Shown here: piece after piece, positions 56,786-64,000 of the stretch
Position numbering within the stretch: the first letter of the stretch is position 1
Layout of the letters: every line of letters starts with the position of its first letter
Assembly: GCF_008704855.1 (NCBI RefSeq)
Contig: NZ_CP023691.1
Coordinates: 2,232,001-2,296,000, forward strand
DNA: 64,000 nt
From: Streptomyces platensis
Lineage (GTDB): Bacteria > Actinomycetota > Actinomycetes > Streptomycetales > Streptomycetaceae
Direction: 5' to 3'
The notes under the pieces: model-generated
The model's database searches: none
Told to the model about the DNA's origin: nothing
Seen by the model: the letters and a program-made list of their open reading frames with translations, nothing else
Position numbers and translations under genes: made by a program

Positions 56786-58597
56786 ATGTCGCTCGACCGT
56801 AGGAAGTTCTTGGGGAGTTCTGTGGTGACGGGAGCGGGTGTGGCCCTCGTGGGCGGTGCGCCGGCGGCGGAGGCGGCGGCCCGGGAGCCGGGCGGGCACG
56901 GGCACGGCTGTCGGGAGCGGTATGCGTTCACGGTCATGGGCACGACGGATCTGCACGGCAATGTCTTCAACTGGGACTACGCCACGGATGCGGAATTCGA
57001 TGACGCGGCGCACAACGATGTGGGGCTGGCGAAGATTTCCACCCTGGTGAACGAGGTGCGACGGGAGAAAGGCCGGCAGCACACCCTGCTGATCGATGCG
57101 GGTGACACCATTCAGGGGACGCAGCTGGCGTATTACTACGCCAAGGTGGATCCGATCACGGATCCGGACGGTCCGGTGCATCCGATGGCGCGGGCGATGA
57201 ATGCGATCGGCTATGACGCGGCGGCGCTGGGGAATCATGAGTTCAATTACGGGATTCCGGTGCTGCGGAAGTTCGAGGAGAGCTGTGATTTTCCGCTGCT
57301 GGGGGCGAATGCGGTGGATGCGAGATCCCTGCGTCCGGCGTTCCGGCCGTATGTGCTGAAGCGATTGCGGTCACCGCGGGGGCGGGTGGTGACGGTGGCC
57401 GTGCTGGGTCTGACGAATCCCGGGATCGCGATCTGGGACAAGGCGCATGTGCAGGGAAAGCTGGCGTTTCCGGGGCTGGTGGAGCAGGCGGCGAAGTGGG
57501 TGCCGAAGCTGCGGTCGATGGGCGCGGATGTGGTGTTCGTCGCGGCGCATTCCGGGATGAGCGGTACGTCGTCGTACGGGGATCAGCTGCCGTATGTGGA
57601 GAATGCGGCGGCATTGATGGCGGAGCAGGTGCCGGGGATCGATGCGGTGTTGGTGGGGCATGCGCATGTGGAGGTTCCCGAGCGGCGGGTGCGGAATGAG
57701 CGGTCGGGCCGGGAGGTGGTGCTGTCGGAGCCGCTGAAGTGGGGGCAGCGGCTGACGCTTTTCGATGTGGTGGTCGAGTGGCGCCGGGGGCGTTGGGAGG
57801 TGGGGTCGGTCGGTTCGCGGGTCATGAATGCGAATGCGGTGGCGGAGGATGCGCGGATCACGGGTCTGCTGCGGGCGGAGCACCGGAAGGTCGTGGCGTA
57901 TGTGAACCGGGTGATCGGCCGGTCGAAGGCGGAGATGACGGCGGCCGAGGCGCCGGTGCGGGACACGCCCCTGCTGGATTTCATCGCATGGGTGCAGGCG
58001 GAGGTGGTGCGCAAGGCGCTGGCGGGGTCGGCGTATGCGTCGTTGCCGGTGGTGTCGCAGGCGTCGTGTTTTTCGCGGACCGCGCGGGTGCCGGAGGGTG
58101 ATGTGACGATCCGGTCGATGGCGGCGCTCTATCCGTTCGACAACACCCTGGAGGCCCGGGTGTTGACGGGGGCTCAGCTGCGGGCGTATCTGGAGTTCTC
58201 GGCGCGGTATTACGTGCGGACGCCGGCCGGTGGGGGTCCGGTGGATCCCTCGAAGGTGACGAATGCGGACGGTGTTCCGGATTACAACTACGACGTGGTG
58301 CGTGGGGTGTCGTACGAGGTCGATATCGCGAAGCCGGCGGGGCAGCGGATCGGGAAGCTGATGTTCGGCGGGAAGCCGTTGGACGATGCGGCGCGGTTCG
58401 TGCTGGCGGTGAACAATTACCGGGCGAGCGGTGGCGGCAATTTCCCGCATGTGGCGGCTGCCGAGCAGGTGTGGTCGGCGTCGGACGAGATCCGGAATCT
58501 GATGATCGGGTGGGTGCAGGGGACCGGGGAGATCGATCCGGCTCAATTCGCCTCGGTGGACTGGATGTTGACCCGGGACGGGGTGCCGGTGTTCTGA
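56786..58597 (+). CDS. Tat-exported bifunctional metallophosphoesterase/5'-nucleotidase
   Basis: A 603-residue exported nucleotidase. The N-terminus LDRRKFLGSSVVTGAGVALV is a twin-arginine signal. The calcineurin-like metallophosphoesterase domain (about residues 45-340) has metal motifs TDLHGNVFNWDY (D-x-H), IDAGDTIQGT, LGNHEFNYG (GNHE) and LVGHAHVEV (GHAH). The 5'-nucleotidase C domain (about 375-575) contains ASCFSRTARVPEGDVTIRSMAALYPFDN and AVNNYRASGGGNFP for nucleoside recognition. It resembles CpdB/UshA-type enzymes that release phosphate from nucleotides or 2',3'-cyclic nucleotides outside the cell. GAGGGAG precedes the ATG. It converges on desB. Confidence 0.95.
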   Translation: MSLDRRKFLGSSVVTGAGVALVGGAPAAEAAAREPGGHGHGCRERYAFTVMGTTDLHGNVFNWDYATDAEFDDAAHNDVGLAKISTLVNEVRREKGRQHTLLIDAGDTIQGTQLAYYYAKVDPITDPDGPVHPMARAMNAIGYDAAALGNHEFNYGIPVLRKFEESCDFPLLGANAVDARSLRPAFRPYVLKRLRSPRGRVVTVAVLGLTNPGIAIWDKAHVQGKLAFPGLVEQAAKWVPKLRSMGADVVFVAAHSGMSGTSSYGDQLPYVENAAALMAEQVPGIDAVLVGHAHVEVPERRVRNERSGREVVLSEPLKWGQRLTLFDVVVEWRRGRWEVGSVGSRVMNANAVAEDARITGLLRAEHRKVVAYVNRVIGRSKAEMTAAEAPVRDTPLLDFIAWVQAEVVRKALAGSAYASLPVVSQASCFSRTARVPEGDVTIRSMAALYPFDNTLEARVLTGAQLRAYLEFSARYYVRTPAGGGPVDPSKVTNADGVPDYNYDVVRGVSYEVDIAKPAGQRIGKLMFGGKPLDDAARFVLAVNNYRASGGGNFPHVAAAEQVWSASDEIRNLMIGWVQGTGEIDPAQFASVDWMLTRDGVPVF

Positions 58598-58605
58598 GTC
58601 GGGGC

Positions 58606-58626
58606 GGGGGCCGGGAGGTCGCCCCC
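58606..58626. terminator. possible hairpin between the nucleotidase and desB genes
   Basis: GGGGGC and GCCCCC separated by nine bases lie between the two convergent stop codons. The stem is short. Confidence 0.35.
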
Positions 58627-58645
58627 GAGCGGCGGCGGGTGCGGG

Positions 58646-60082
58646 TCAGCGGCGGGGCACGAGGGTGGAGCCCTGGCGGGGAACCGTGCCCGCGCGGCCG
58701 GTGGTGGGCTGCGGGAGGCCGAAGGTGGTGAAGGCGGTGCGGGTGGGGAGCGGGTAGGGGGTGTTGCCGGTTAGGGAGTTGAGGATGGTGGCGCTGCGCC
58801 AGGCGGCGAGGCCGAGGTCGGGGGCGCCTACGCCGTGGGTGTGGGTTTCGGCGTTCTGGACGTAGACCGAGCCGGTGACGGTGGGGTCGAGGACCAGCCG
58901 GTGGTGGGCGTCGATGCGGGGGCGGGCGCCGGAGTCGCGGCGTACGTATGGGTCGAGGGCGGCGAGCAGGGTGTCCATCCGGCGTTCGCGGTAGCCGGTG
59001 GCGAGGACGACGGCGTCGGTGGTGAGGCGGGAGCGGGTGCCTTGCTGGAGGTGGTCGAGGTGGAGTTCGACCTTGGTGGTGCCGACGCGGCCCGCGGTGC
59101 GGACGAAGACGCCGGGGGTGAGGGTGGCGTCGGGCCAGCCGCCGTCGAGGGTGCGGCGGTAGAGCTCGTCGTGGAGGGCGGCGAGGGTGGTGTGGTCGAT
59201 GCCTTTGTGGAGCTGCCACTGGCCGGGGACGAGGTCGTCGCGGACGCGTTCGGGGAGGGCGTGGAAGTAGCGGGTGTAGTCGGGGGTGAAGTGTTCGAGG
59301 CCGAGCTTGCTGTACTCCATGGGGGCGAAGGCGGGGGTGCGGGCGAGCCAGTGCAGGCGTTCGCGGCCGGCGGGGCGGGCGCGGAGCTGGTCGAGGAAGA
59401 TTTCGGCGCCCGACTGGCCGGCGCCGATGACGGTGAGGTGGTCGGCGGCGAGCAGCCGTTCGCGGTGGTCGAGGTAGTCGGCGGAGTGGATGACGGGGAC
59501 GGCGGGGGCGTCGGCGAGGGGGCGTAGCGGGACGGGGATGTGGGGGGTGGTGCCGATGCCGAGGACGAGGTTGCGGGCGTAGGTGCGGCCGAGGGCTTCG
59601 GCTTCGCCGTCGGTGTCGAGTTGGGTGAAGTCGACTTCGAAGAGTTCGCGTTCGGGGTTCCAGCGGATGGCGTCGATCTGGTGGCCGAAGTGCAGGGTGG
59701 GGAGTTTTTCGCTGACCCAGCGGCAGTAGGCGTCGTATTCGGCGCGGTGGATGTGGAAGCGCTCGGCGAAGTAGAACGGGAAGAGGCGTTCGCGGGTCTT
59801 GAGGTAGTTGAGGAAGGTCCAGGGGCTGGCGGGGTCGACGAGGGTGACGAGGTCGGCGAGGAAGGGGACTTGGAGGGTGGCGCCGTCGATGAGGAGGCCG
59901 GGGTGCCAGTGGAAGGCGGGGCGCTGGTCGTAGAAGGCGGTGCGGAGGTGGGTGAGGGGGTGGGCGAGGGCGGCGAGGGAGAGGTTGAAGGGGCCGACGC
60001 CGATGCCGGCGAGGTCGAGGGGTTCGTCGGGGCTCGTGGTGTCGTCGGTGAGGGGGCCTTGGGGGTGTGGAGTGCTGCTCAT
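58646..60082 (-). CDS. desB: lysine/cadaverine N-hydroxylase (DesB-like)
   Basis: A 478-residue flavin-dependent N-hydroxylating monooxygenase of the SidA/IucD/PvdA family. The FAD motif LAGIGVGPFNLSLAAL is at residues 24-39, the NADPH motif VIGAGQSGAEIF near 215 and the C-terminal substrate/FAD block VVLATGYRERR near 350, then VQNAETHTHGVGAPDLG. It hydroxylates the terminal amine of lysine or cadaverine with NADPH and O2 in hydroxamate siderophore synthesis. Its ATG overlaps the desA stop (ATGA), so decarboxylase and hydroxylase are coupled as in desferrioxamine operons. The acyltransferase (desC) and synthetase (desD) expected next are missing here. The tail from residue about 440 is low-complexity. 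Confidence 0.9.
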   Translation of the reverse strand: MSSTPHPQGPLTDDTTSPDEPLDLAGIGVGPFNLSLAALAHPLTHLRTAFYDQRPAFHWHPGLLIDGATLQVPFLADLVTLVDPASPWTFLNYLKTRERLFPFYFAERFHIHRAEYDAYCRWVSEKLPTLHFGHQIDAIRWNPERELFEVDFTQLDTDGEAEALGRTYARNLVLGIGTTPHIPVPLRPLADAPAVPVIHSADYLDHRERLLAADHLTVIGAGQSGAEIFLDQLRARPAGRERLHWLARTPAFAPMEYSKLGLEHFTPDYTRYFHALPERVRDDLVPGQWQLHKGIDHTTLAALHDELYRRTLDGGWPDATLTPGVFVRTAGRVGTTKVELHLDHLQQGTRSRLTTDAVVLATGYRERRMDTLLAALDPYVRRDSGARPRIDAHHRLVLDPTVTGSVYVQNAETHTHGVGAPDLGLAAWRSATILNSLTGNTPYPLPTRTAFTTFGLPQPTTGRAGTVPRQGSTLVPRR

Positions 60083-61512
60083 CTGGGGGTGTGGCCTTCC
60101 ACGAGTTTGAGGAGGGTGCTGAGGTCTCCGGGTTGGGTGTGGGGGTTGAGGAGGGTGGCCTTGAGCCAGAGCCCGGTGGGGGTGGTGGCGCGGCCGAGCA
60201 CGGCCTGGCCGTCGGTGAGGAGGGTGCGGCGGATGGTGGCGAGGGTGGTGTGGTCGGCGCCGGTGGGGCGGAAGAGGACGGTGCTGAGGGTGGGGCGGGA
60301 GTGGAGTTCGTAGCGGGGGTGGGCCTCGATGAGGTCGGCGAGGGTCTGGGCAGCGGCGAGGGTGCGGTCGACGAGTTCGCCGAGGCCGTGGCGGCCGAGG
60401 GCCTTGAGGGTGACCGCGATTTTGAGGATGTCGGGGCGGCGGGTGGTGCGCAGTGAGCGGCTGAGCAGGTCGGGGAGGCCGGCGTCGGTGTCGTCGTCGG
60501 CGTTGAGGTAGTCGGCCTGGTGGGCGAGGGGGGCCAGGGTGGCGGGCCCGGGGACGGCGAGAAGGCCGGCCGCGACGGGTTGCCAGCCGAGTTTGTGCAG
60601 GTCGAGGGCGACGGTGTGGGCGCGGGCGAGGCCGTGCAGGGCGGTGCGGTGGGTGTCGCTGAAGAGGAGGGTTCCGCCGTAGGCCGCGTCGATGTGGAAG
60701 CGGGCGCCGTGCTGTTCGGCGACGTCGGCGAGGGCGGGCAGGGGGTCGATGGCGCCGGAGTCGGTGGTGCCTGCGGTGGCGGTGAGGAGGACGGGGCCGG
60801 TGCGTCCGGCGAGGTTGGCCAGGCAGCTGTGGACGGTGTCGGCGGTGAGGATGCCGTCGGGGGTGGGGAGGGTGAGGGGTTCGGGGAGGCCCAGGAGCCA
60901 GGCGGCGCGGTGGATGCTGTGGTGGGCGTTGGCGCCGCAGACGATCTGGAGGGGGCGGGCGGGCCGGTGGGGGTCGGTCGCGGTGCCGTCGGGGGCGGTG
61001 GCTTCGCGGGCGAGGAGCAGGGCGAGCTGGTTGGATTCGGTGCCGCCGGTGGTGATCAGCGCGTCGGGGTCGGTGGCCTGGGGGTAGACCAGCGCGGCGA
61101 GGGCGCGGCTGGTGAGGGCTTCGAGGGTGGAGGCGGCGGGGGCCTGGTCCCAGGAGTCGAGGGAGGGGTTGAGGGCGGCGGCGGCGAGGTCGGCGGCGGC
61201 GGCGAGGGCCAGCGGCGGGCAGTGCAGATGGGCGGCGCAGTGCGGGTCGGCGGGGTCGGCGGCGCCGGCGGCGAGGGTGTGGACGAGGGTGCGCAGGGCG
61301 GCGACCGGGCCGCTGCCGTGGTCGGGGAGCAGGGGGTGGCAGGCGTCGCGTACGGTGCGGGCGACCGTTTCGGGGCCGCCGGGGGGCAGGGGGCCGGCGC
61401 GGTCCTCGGCTCCGGTGGTGAGGGCGTCGAGGACGGTGTCGAGGAGGGGGCGGAGTGCGCGGGGGCCGTTGGTGCCGCCTGCGAGGGCGGTGCCGGCAGG
61501 GGGCACAGGCAT
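60079..61512 (-). CDS. desA: PLP-dependent lysine decarboxylase (DesA-like)
   Basis: A 477-residue group II PLP decarboxylase of the glutamate/DABA/lysine family. TTGGTESNQLALLLAREA near residue 160 binds the PLP phosphate, HIDAAYGGTLLFSDTHR near 285 holds the PLP-pyridine aspartate, and VALDLHKLGWQPVAAG contains the Schiff-base lysine near 306. Pairing with a DesB-like hydroxylase indicates lysine to cadaverine conversion for a hydroxamate siderophore; diaminobutyrate or ornithine as substrate cannot be excluded. The ATG MPVPPAGTALAGG was chosen over a TTG one codon earlier; AGAAGAG lies about 8 bases upstream. An iron-box-like site is 57 bases upstream. Confidence 0.9.
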   Translation of the reverse strand: MPVPPAGTALAGGTNGPRALRPLLDTVLDALTTGAEDRAGPLPPGGPETVARTVRDACHPLLPDHGSGPVAALRTLVHTLAAGAADPADPHCAAHLHCPPLALAAAADLAAAALNPSLDSWDQAPAASTLEALTSRALAALVYPQATDPDALITTGGTESNQLALLLAREATAPDGTATDPHRPARPLQIVCGANAHHSIHRAAWLLGLPEPLTLPTPDGILTADTVHSCLANLAGRTGPVLLTATAGTTDSGAIDPLPALADVAEQHGARFHIDAAYGGTLLFSDTHRTALHGLARAHTVALDLHKLGWQPVAAGLLAVPGPATLAPLAHQADYLNADDDTDAGLPDLLSRSLRTTRRPDILKIAVTLKALGRHGLGELVDRTLAAAQTLADLIEAHPRYELHSRPTLSTVLFRPTGADHTTLATIRRTLLTDGQAVLGRATTPTGLWLKATLLNPHTQPGDLSTLLKLVEGHTPR

Positions 61513-61568
61513 CAATGTGCTCTTCTGTCAGGGGAGTTCGGGCCGCGGCCCGGTGCGGACGAGCCCTT

Positions 61569-61582
61569 TTAGGCGGCCCTAA
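61569..61582. promoter_or_regulatory. iron-box-like operator upstream of desA
   Basis: TTAGG-CGGC-CCTAA is a perfect 5-base inverted repeat matching the inner part of the Streptomyces iron box (TTAGGTTAGGCTCACCTAA) bound by DmdR1/IdeR-type repressors. It lies in the desA promoter region within the 196-base gap to pepN. It implies repression of desAB in iron-rich conditions. Confidence 0.65.
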
Positions 61583-61711
61583 GTTACTTTCCCTGTACGG
61601 TGCGTATCCACTGGTCGCGGTCATACCACCCGTAAGTGGTACGGGTGTACCGCACGTGTTCGGGTGCCGCCGGCTGCCGGTCCGGCGGCGCCCGGTGCGT
61701 TCAGCCGGCGG

Positions 61712-64000
61712 TCAGGCGCCGCCGGCCGCGGCGCGTACCCGCAGGGCCCACCGCAGGTCGTCGAGTTGGTCGAGGAGCTTACGGCGCAGGGCCGGGGTCG
61801 GGTCGCGGTCGGTGAGGCAGGCCTCGCCGAGCAGGAGGGTGTGGTCCTCGACGAAGGGCGCCGGGAAGGCGTAGCGGCCGGCGGCCGTGGCGAGGGCCGG
61901 GCCGCGGGCGGCAGCGAGGCCGGGGACCTCGGTGAAGTAGCGGTCGACGTAGGGGCGCAGCAGGTCGAGCTGTTCGGGGGCCCAGAAGCCGGTGGCGGTG
62001 GCCGTGAACAGGTAGTTGGAGAGGGCGGCCGCGCCGTCGGTGGTGAACAGGGCGTCCCAGGCGGCCTGTTTGGCGGCCGGGTCGGGGAGCGCGGCATGGC
62101 AGCGGGCGGCGCCCTCGCGGCCGGTGGCGCTGGGGTCGCGGGCGAGTTCGGCGTCGATGGCGTCCGGGGTGGTGGCGCCGAGGGTGGCGAGCCGGCCGAG
62201 GATGCGCCAGCGCAGTTCGGGGTCGAGGCGGGGGCCGCCGGGGACACTGCCGTCGTCGAGCCAGTCCTGGATGCCCGCGGGGGTGGTGGCGCTGTCGATG
62301 AAGGCGCGTACGGCGGTGAGCCGCAGTCCTGCTTCGGTGCCGTGTTCAGGGCCCTCGGTGCGGCGGAGTATGTCGCGGCTGAGGGCGGTGAGGGTGGTGA
62401 GGGCACCGTGGCGTTCGGAGTGGGGGAGGTAGTGGTCGGCGATCTGGGTGCGGGCGAAGGCGAGGACGCCCTGGACGAGGGCGAGATCGGTCTCGTGCGG
62501 GAGGTGGGCGCGGGCGGCGTCCAGGTAGGCGGTGGGGGCGAGTTCGCCGTCGCGGACCATGTCGCGGGCGGCGTTCCACACGACGGCGCGGGTCAGCGGG
62601 TCGGGGAGGCCGGACAGGGCGCCGAGGACGGTGTCCCAGGAGACGGGGTCGAGGCGGACCTTGGCGTAGGTGAGGTCCTGGTCGTTGAGGAGGAGCAGGG
62701 CGGGGCGGCCGCCGGTGCCCGTGAGGGAGCCGTCGTCGGGCACGTCCCAGGACAGCGGCTCGCGCGGGACGAGGCGGCCCGTGGCGGCGCGGTCGTGGTC
62801 GTAGAGCCCGATGGTGAGCCGGTGCGGGCGGGTGCCGTCCCCGCTTCCGGTCTGCTCGACGGACACGCTCCAGCTGCCGTCCGCGGCCTCCTGCACGATC
62901 GGCGTGAGGGTGTCGACTCCGGTCGTACGCAGCCAGCGCGCGGCCCAGGCGTGCACATCGCGGTCGGTGGCGCGGGCCAGGGAGTCGAGGAAGTCGGCGA
63001 GGGTGGCGTTGCCGAAGCGGTGCCGGGCGAAGTGCTCGTTGATGCCGGTGAGGAAGTCCTTCTCCCCCATCCAGGCGACGAGTTGGCGCAGTGCGGAGGC
63101 GCCCTTGGCGTACGAGATGCCGTCGAAGTTCAGCAGCGCGGAGGCGGTGTCGGGGACGTCCTCGGGGGTGGGGGCGACGGGGTGGGTGGACGGCCGCTGG
63201 TCGGCGTCGTAGCCCCAGCCCTTGCGGGCGACGGCGAAGTCGGTCCAGGTGTCGGTGAAGCGGGTGGCCTCGGCCAGCACCTGGTAGCCCATGTATTCGG
63301 CGAAGGACTCGTTCAGCCAGATGTCGTCCCACCACTGGAGCGTCACCAGATCGCCGAACCACATATGGGCCATCTCGTGGGCGATCACGACGCCGCGGGT
63401 CTGGCGTTCGGTGTCGGTGACGGCGGAGCGGTAGACGAACTCGTCGCGGAAGGTGACCAGTCCGGGGTTCTCCATGGCGCCGGCGTTGAACTCGGGGACG
63501 AAGGCCTGGTCGTAGGAGTCGAAGGGGTACGGCTCCTCGAAGATCTCGTGGTAGCGGTCGAAGCAGCGGCGGGTGAGGTCGAGGATCTCCTCGGCGTCCG
63601 CGTCCAGGTGGGGCGCGAGCGAGCGGCGGCAGTGGATGCCGAAGGGCAGTCCGGCGTGCTCGGTGCGGACCGAGTGCCAGGGGCCGGCGGCGACGGCGAC
63701 CAGGTAGGTCGAGATGAGGGGCGTCGCAGCTGCCTCCCAGCGGCCCTCCCCCAGGTGCTCGGTGCGGCCGTTGGCGAGTACGGTCCAGTCCTCCGGGGCC
63801 TGGACGGCGAGCGCGAAGACGGCCTTGAGATCGGGCTGGTCGAAGGCGGCGAAGACGCGCTGGACGTCCTCCATGAACAGCTGGGTGTAGACGTAGCTCT
63901 CGTCGTCGGCCGGGTCGGTGAAGCGGTGCATGCCCTCGCCGGTGCGGGAGTAGTCCATGGTGGCGTCCAGCCGCAGCTCGTGGGCGCCGGGGGCCAGGCC
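61712..64000 (-). CDS. pepN: aminopeptidase N (partial, 5' end outside the window)
   Basis: The C-terminal 762 residues of an M1 zinc aminopeptidase; the reading frame stays open to the window edge (GLAPGAHELRLDATMDYSRTG is the first visible sequence, here read as GLAPGAHELRL then DATMDYSRTG), so about 85-100 N-terminal residues are missing. The exopeptidase motif VPEFNAGAMENPGLVTF (GAMEN) precedes VVIAHEMAHMWFGDL (HExxH) and LNESFAEY (the third zinc ligand). The ERAP1-like helical C-terminal domain fills the last 330 residues. It removes N-terminal residues from peptides in the cytoplasm. It is on the same strand as desA and upstream of it, with an iron box between. Confidence 0.95.
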   Translation of the reverse strand, partial: GLAPGAHELRLDATMDYSRTGEGMHRFTDPADDESYVYTQLFMEDVQRVFAAFDQPDLKAVFALAVQAPEDWTVLANGRTEHLGEGRWEAAATPLISTYLVAVAAGPWHSVRTEHAGLPFGIHCRRSLAPHLDADAEEILDLTRRCFDRYHEIFEEPYPFDSYDQAFVPEFNAGAMENPGLVTFRDEFVYRSAVTDTERQTRGVVIAHEMAHMWFGDLVTLQWWDDIWLNESFAEYMGYQVLAEATRFTDTWTDFAVARKGWGYDADQRPSTHPVAPTPEDVPDTASALLNFDGISYAKGASALRQLVAWMGEKDFLTGINEHFARHRFGNATLADFLDSLARATDRDVHAWAARWLRTTGVDTLTPIVQEAADGSWSVSVEQTGSGDGTRPHRLTIGLYDHDRAATGRLVPREPLSWDVPDDGSLTGTGGRPALLLLNDQDLTYAKVRLDPVSWDTVLGALSGLPDPLTRAVVWNAARDMVRDGELAPTAYLDAARAHLPHETDLALVQGVLAFARTQIADHYLPHSERHGALTTLTALSRDILRRTEGPEHGTEAGLRLTAVRAFIDSATTPAGIQDWLDDGSVPGGPRLDPELRWRILGRLATLGATTPDAIDAELARDPSATGREGAARCHAALPDPAAKQAAWDALFTTDGAAALSNYLFTATATGFWAPEQLDLLRPYVDRYFTEVPGLAAARGPALATAAGRYAFPAPFVEDHTLLLGEACLTDRDPTPALRRKLLDQLDDLRWALRVRAAAGGA

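Overview
The window is high-GC DNA with very strong third-position G/C bias, frequent GTG starts, many leaderless-looking starts and rare TTA codons. Gene content and order (uvrB, glycerophosphodiesterase, ogt ... coaE, rpsA ... polA ... branched-chain amino-acid ABC operon, ANTAR regulator, pyruvate kinase) are those of a Streptomyces (or very close relative) chromosomal core. Nothing looks like a prophage, plasmid or large island. Accessory material is limited to small insertions between core genes.

Layout. 1-5.7 kb: a mycothiol-type isomerase and an MBL-fold hydrolase on +, then a TerC membrane protein with a probable manganese (yybP-ykoY) riboswitch and two TerD-domain genes on -. 5.9-11.4 kb: DNA repair and metabolism (uvrB, secreted GDPD with PHO-like repeats, ogt, DUF1697, a lone PemK/MazF-like protein). 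11.4-16.8 kb: kinase-like P-loop relative, IclR-type regulator, zinc-free MDR oxidoreductase and a TTA-containing FAD monooxygenase. 16.9-25.7 kb: a three-gene ATGA-coupled operon encoding an XPB/Helicase_C_3 protein, a SWIM zinc-finger protein and a large SNF2 ATPase, divergent from a TTA-containing UvrD-like helicase followed by a small membrane protein (DUF6343). 25.9-31.2 kb: TPR protein, low-complexity repeats, cupin, coaE, PAC2 and rpsA with a long leader. 31.5-40.2 kb: methyltransferase, hrpB, DUF3068 with a 44-residue partner, SLT lytic transglycosylase, DUF4184, rhomboid-like protein. 40.4-46.3 kb: polA, FdhF/YdeP-type molybdopterin oxidoreductase, hotdog thioesterase. 46.8-52.5 kb: complete livKHMGF operon. 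52.5-58.6 kb: pdtaR-type ANTAR regulator, tRNA-Leu(CAA) with a free-standing LAGLIDADG homing endonuclease behind it, pyk, SIMPL protein and Tat-exported 5'-nucleotidase. 58.6-64 kb: a desB-desA pair (siderophore amine chemistry) with an iron-box-like site but no desC/desD, then pepN running off the end.

How the parts work together. A DNA-repair theme recurs: exact or near matches to the actinobacterial RecA-NDp/PafBC promoter (TTGTCRGTG-N8-TANNNT) lie directly ahead of uvrB, ogt and polA, one variant points at the SNF2/SWIM operon, and one perfect copy near 11.4 kb has no recognisable gene behind it. Several of these promoters sit 6-7 bases from the start codon and imply leaderless mRNAs. 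The most unusual items are the SNF2-SWIM-Helicase_C_3 operon with its divergent UvrD-like helicase, the orphan damage-type promoter, the Mn riboswitch ahead of terC, the homing endonuclease next to tRNA-Leu carrying a TTA codon, and the orphan desAB cassette.
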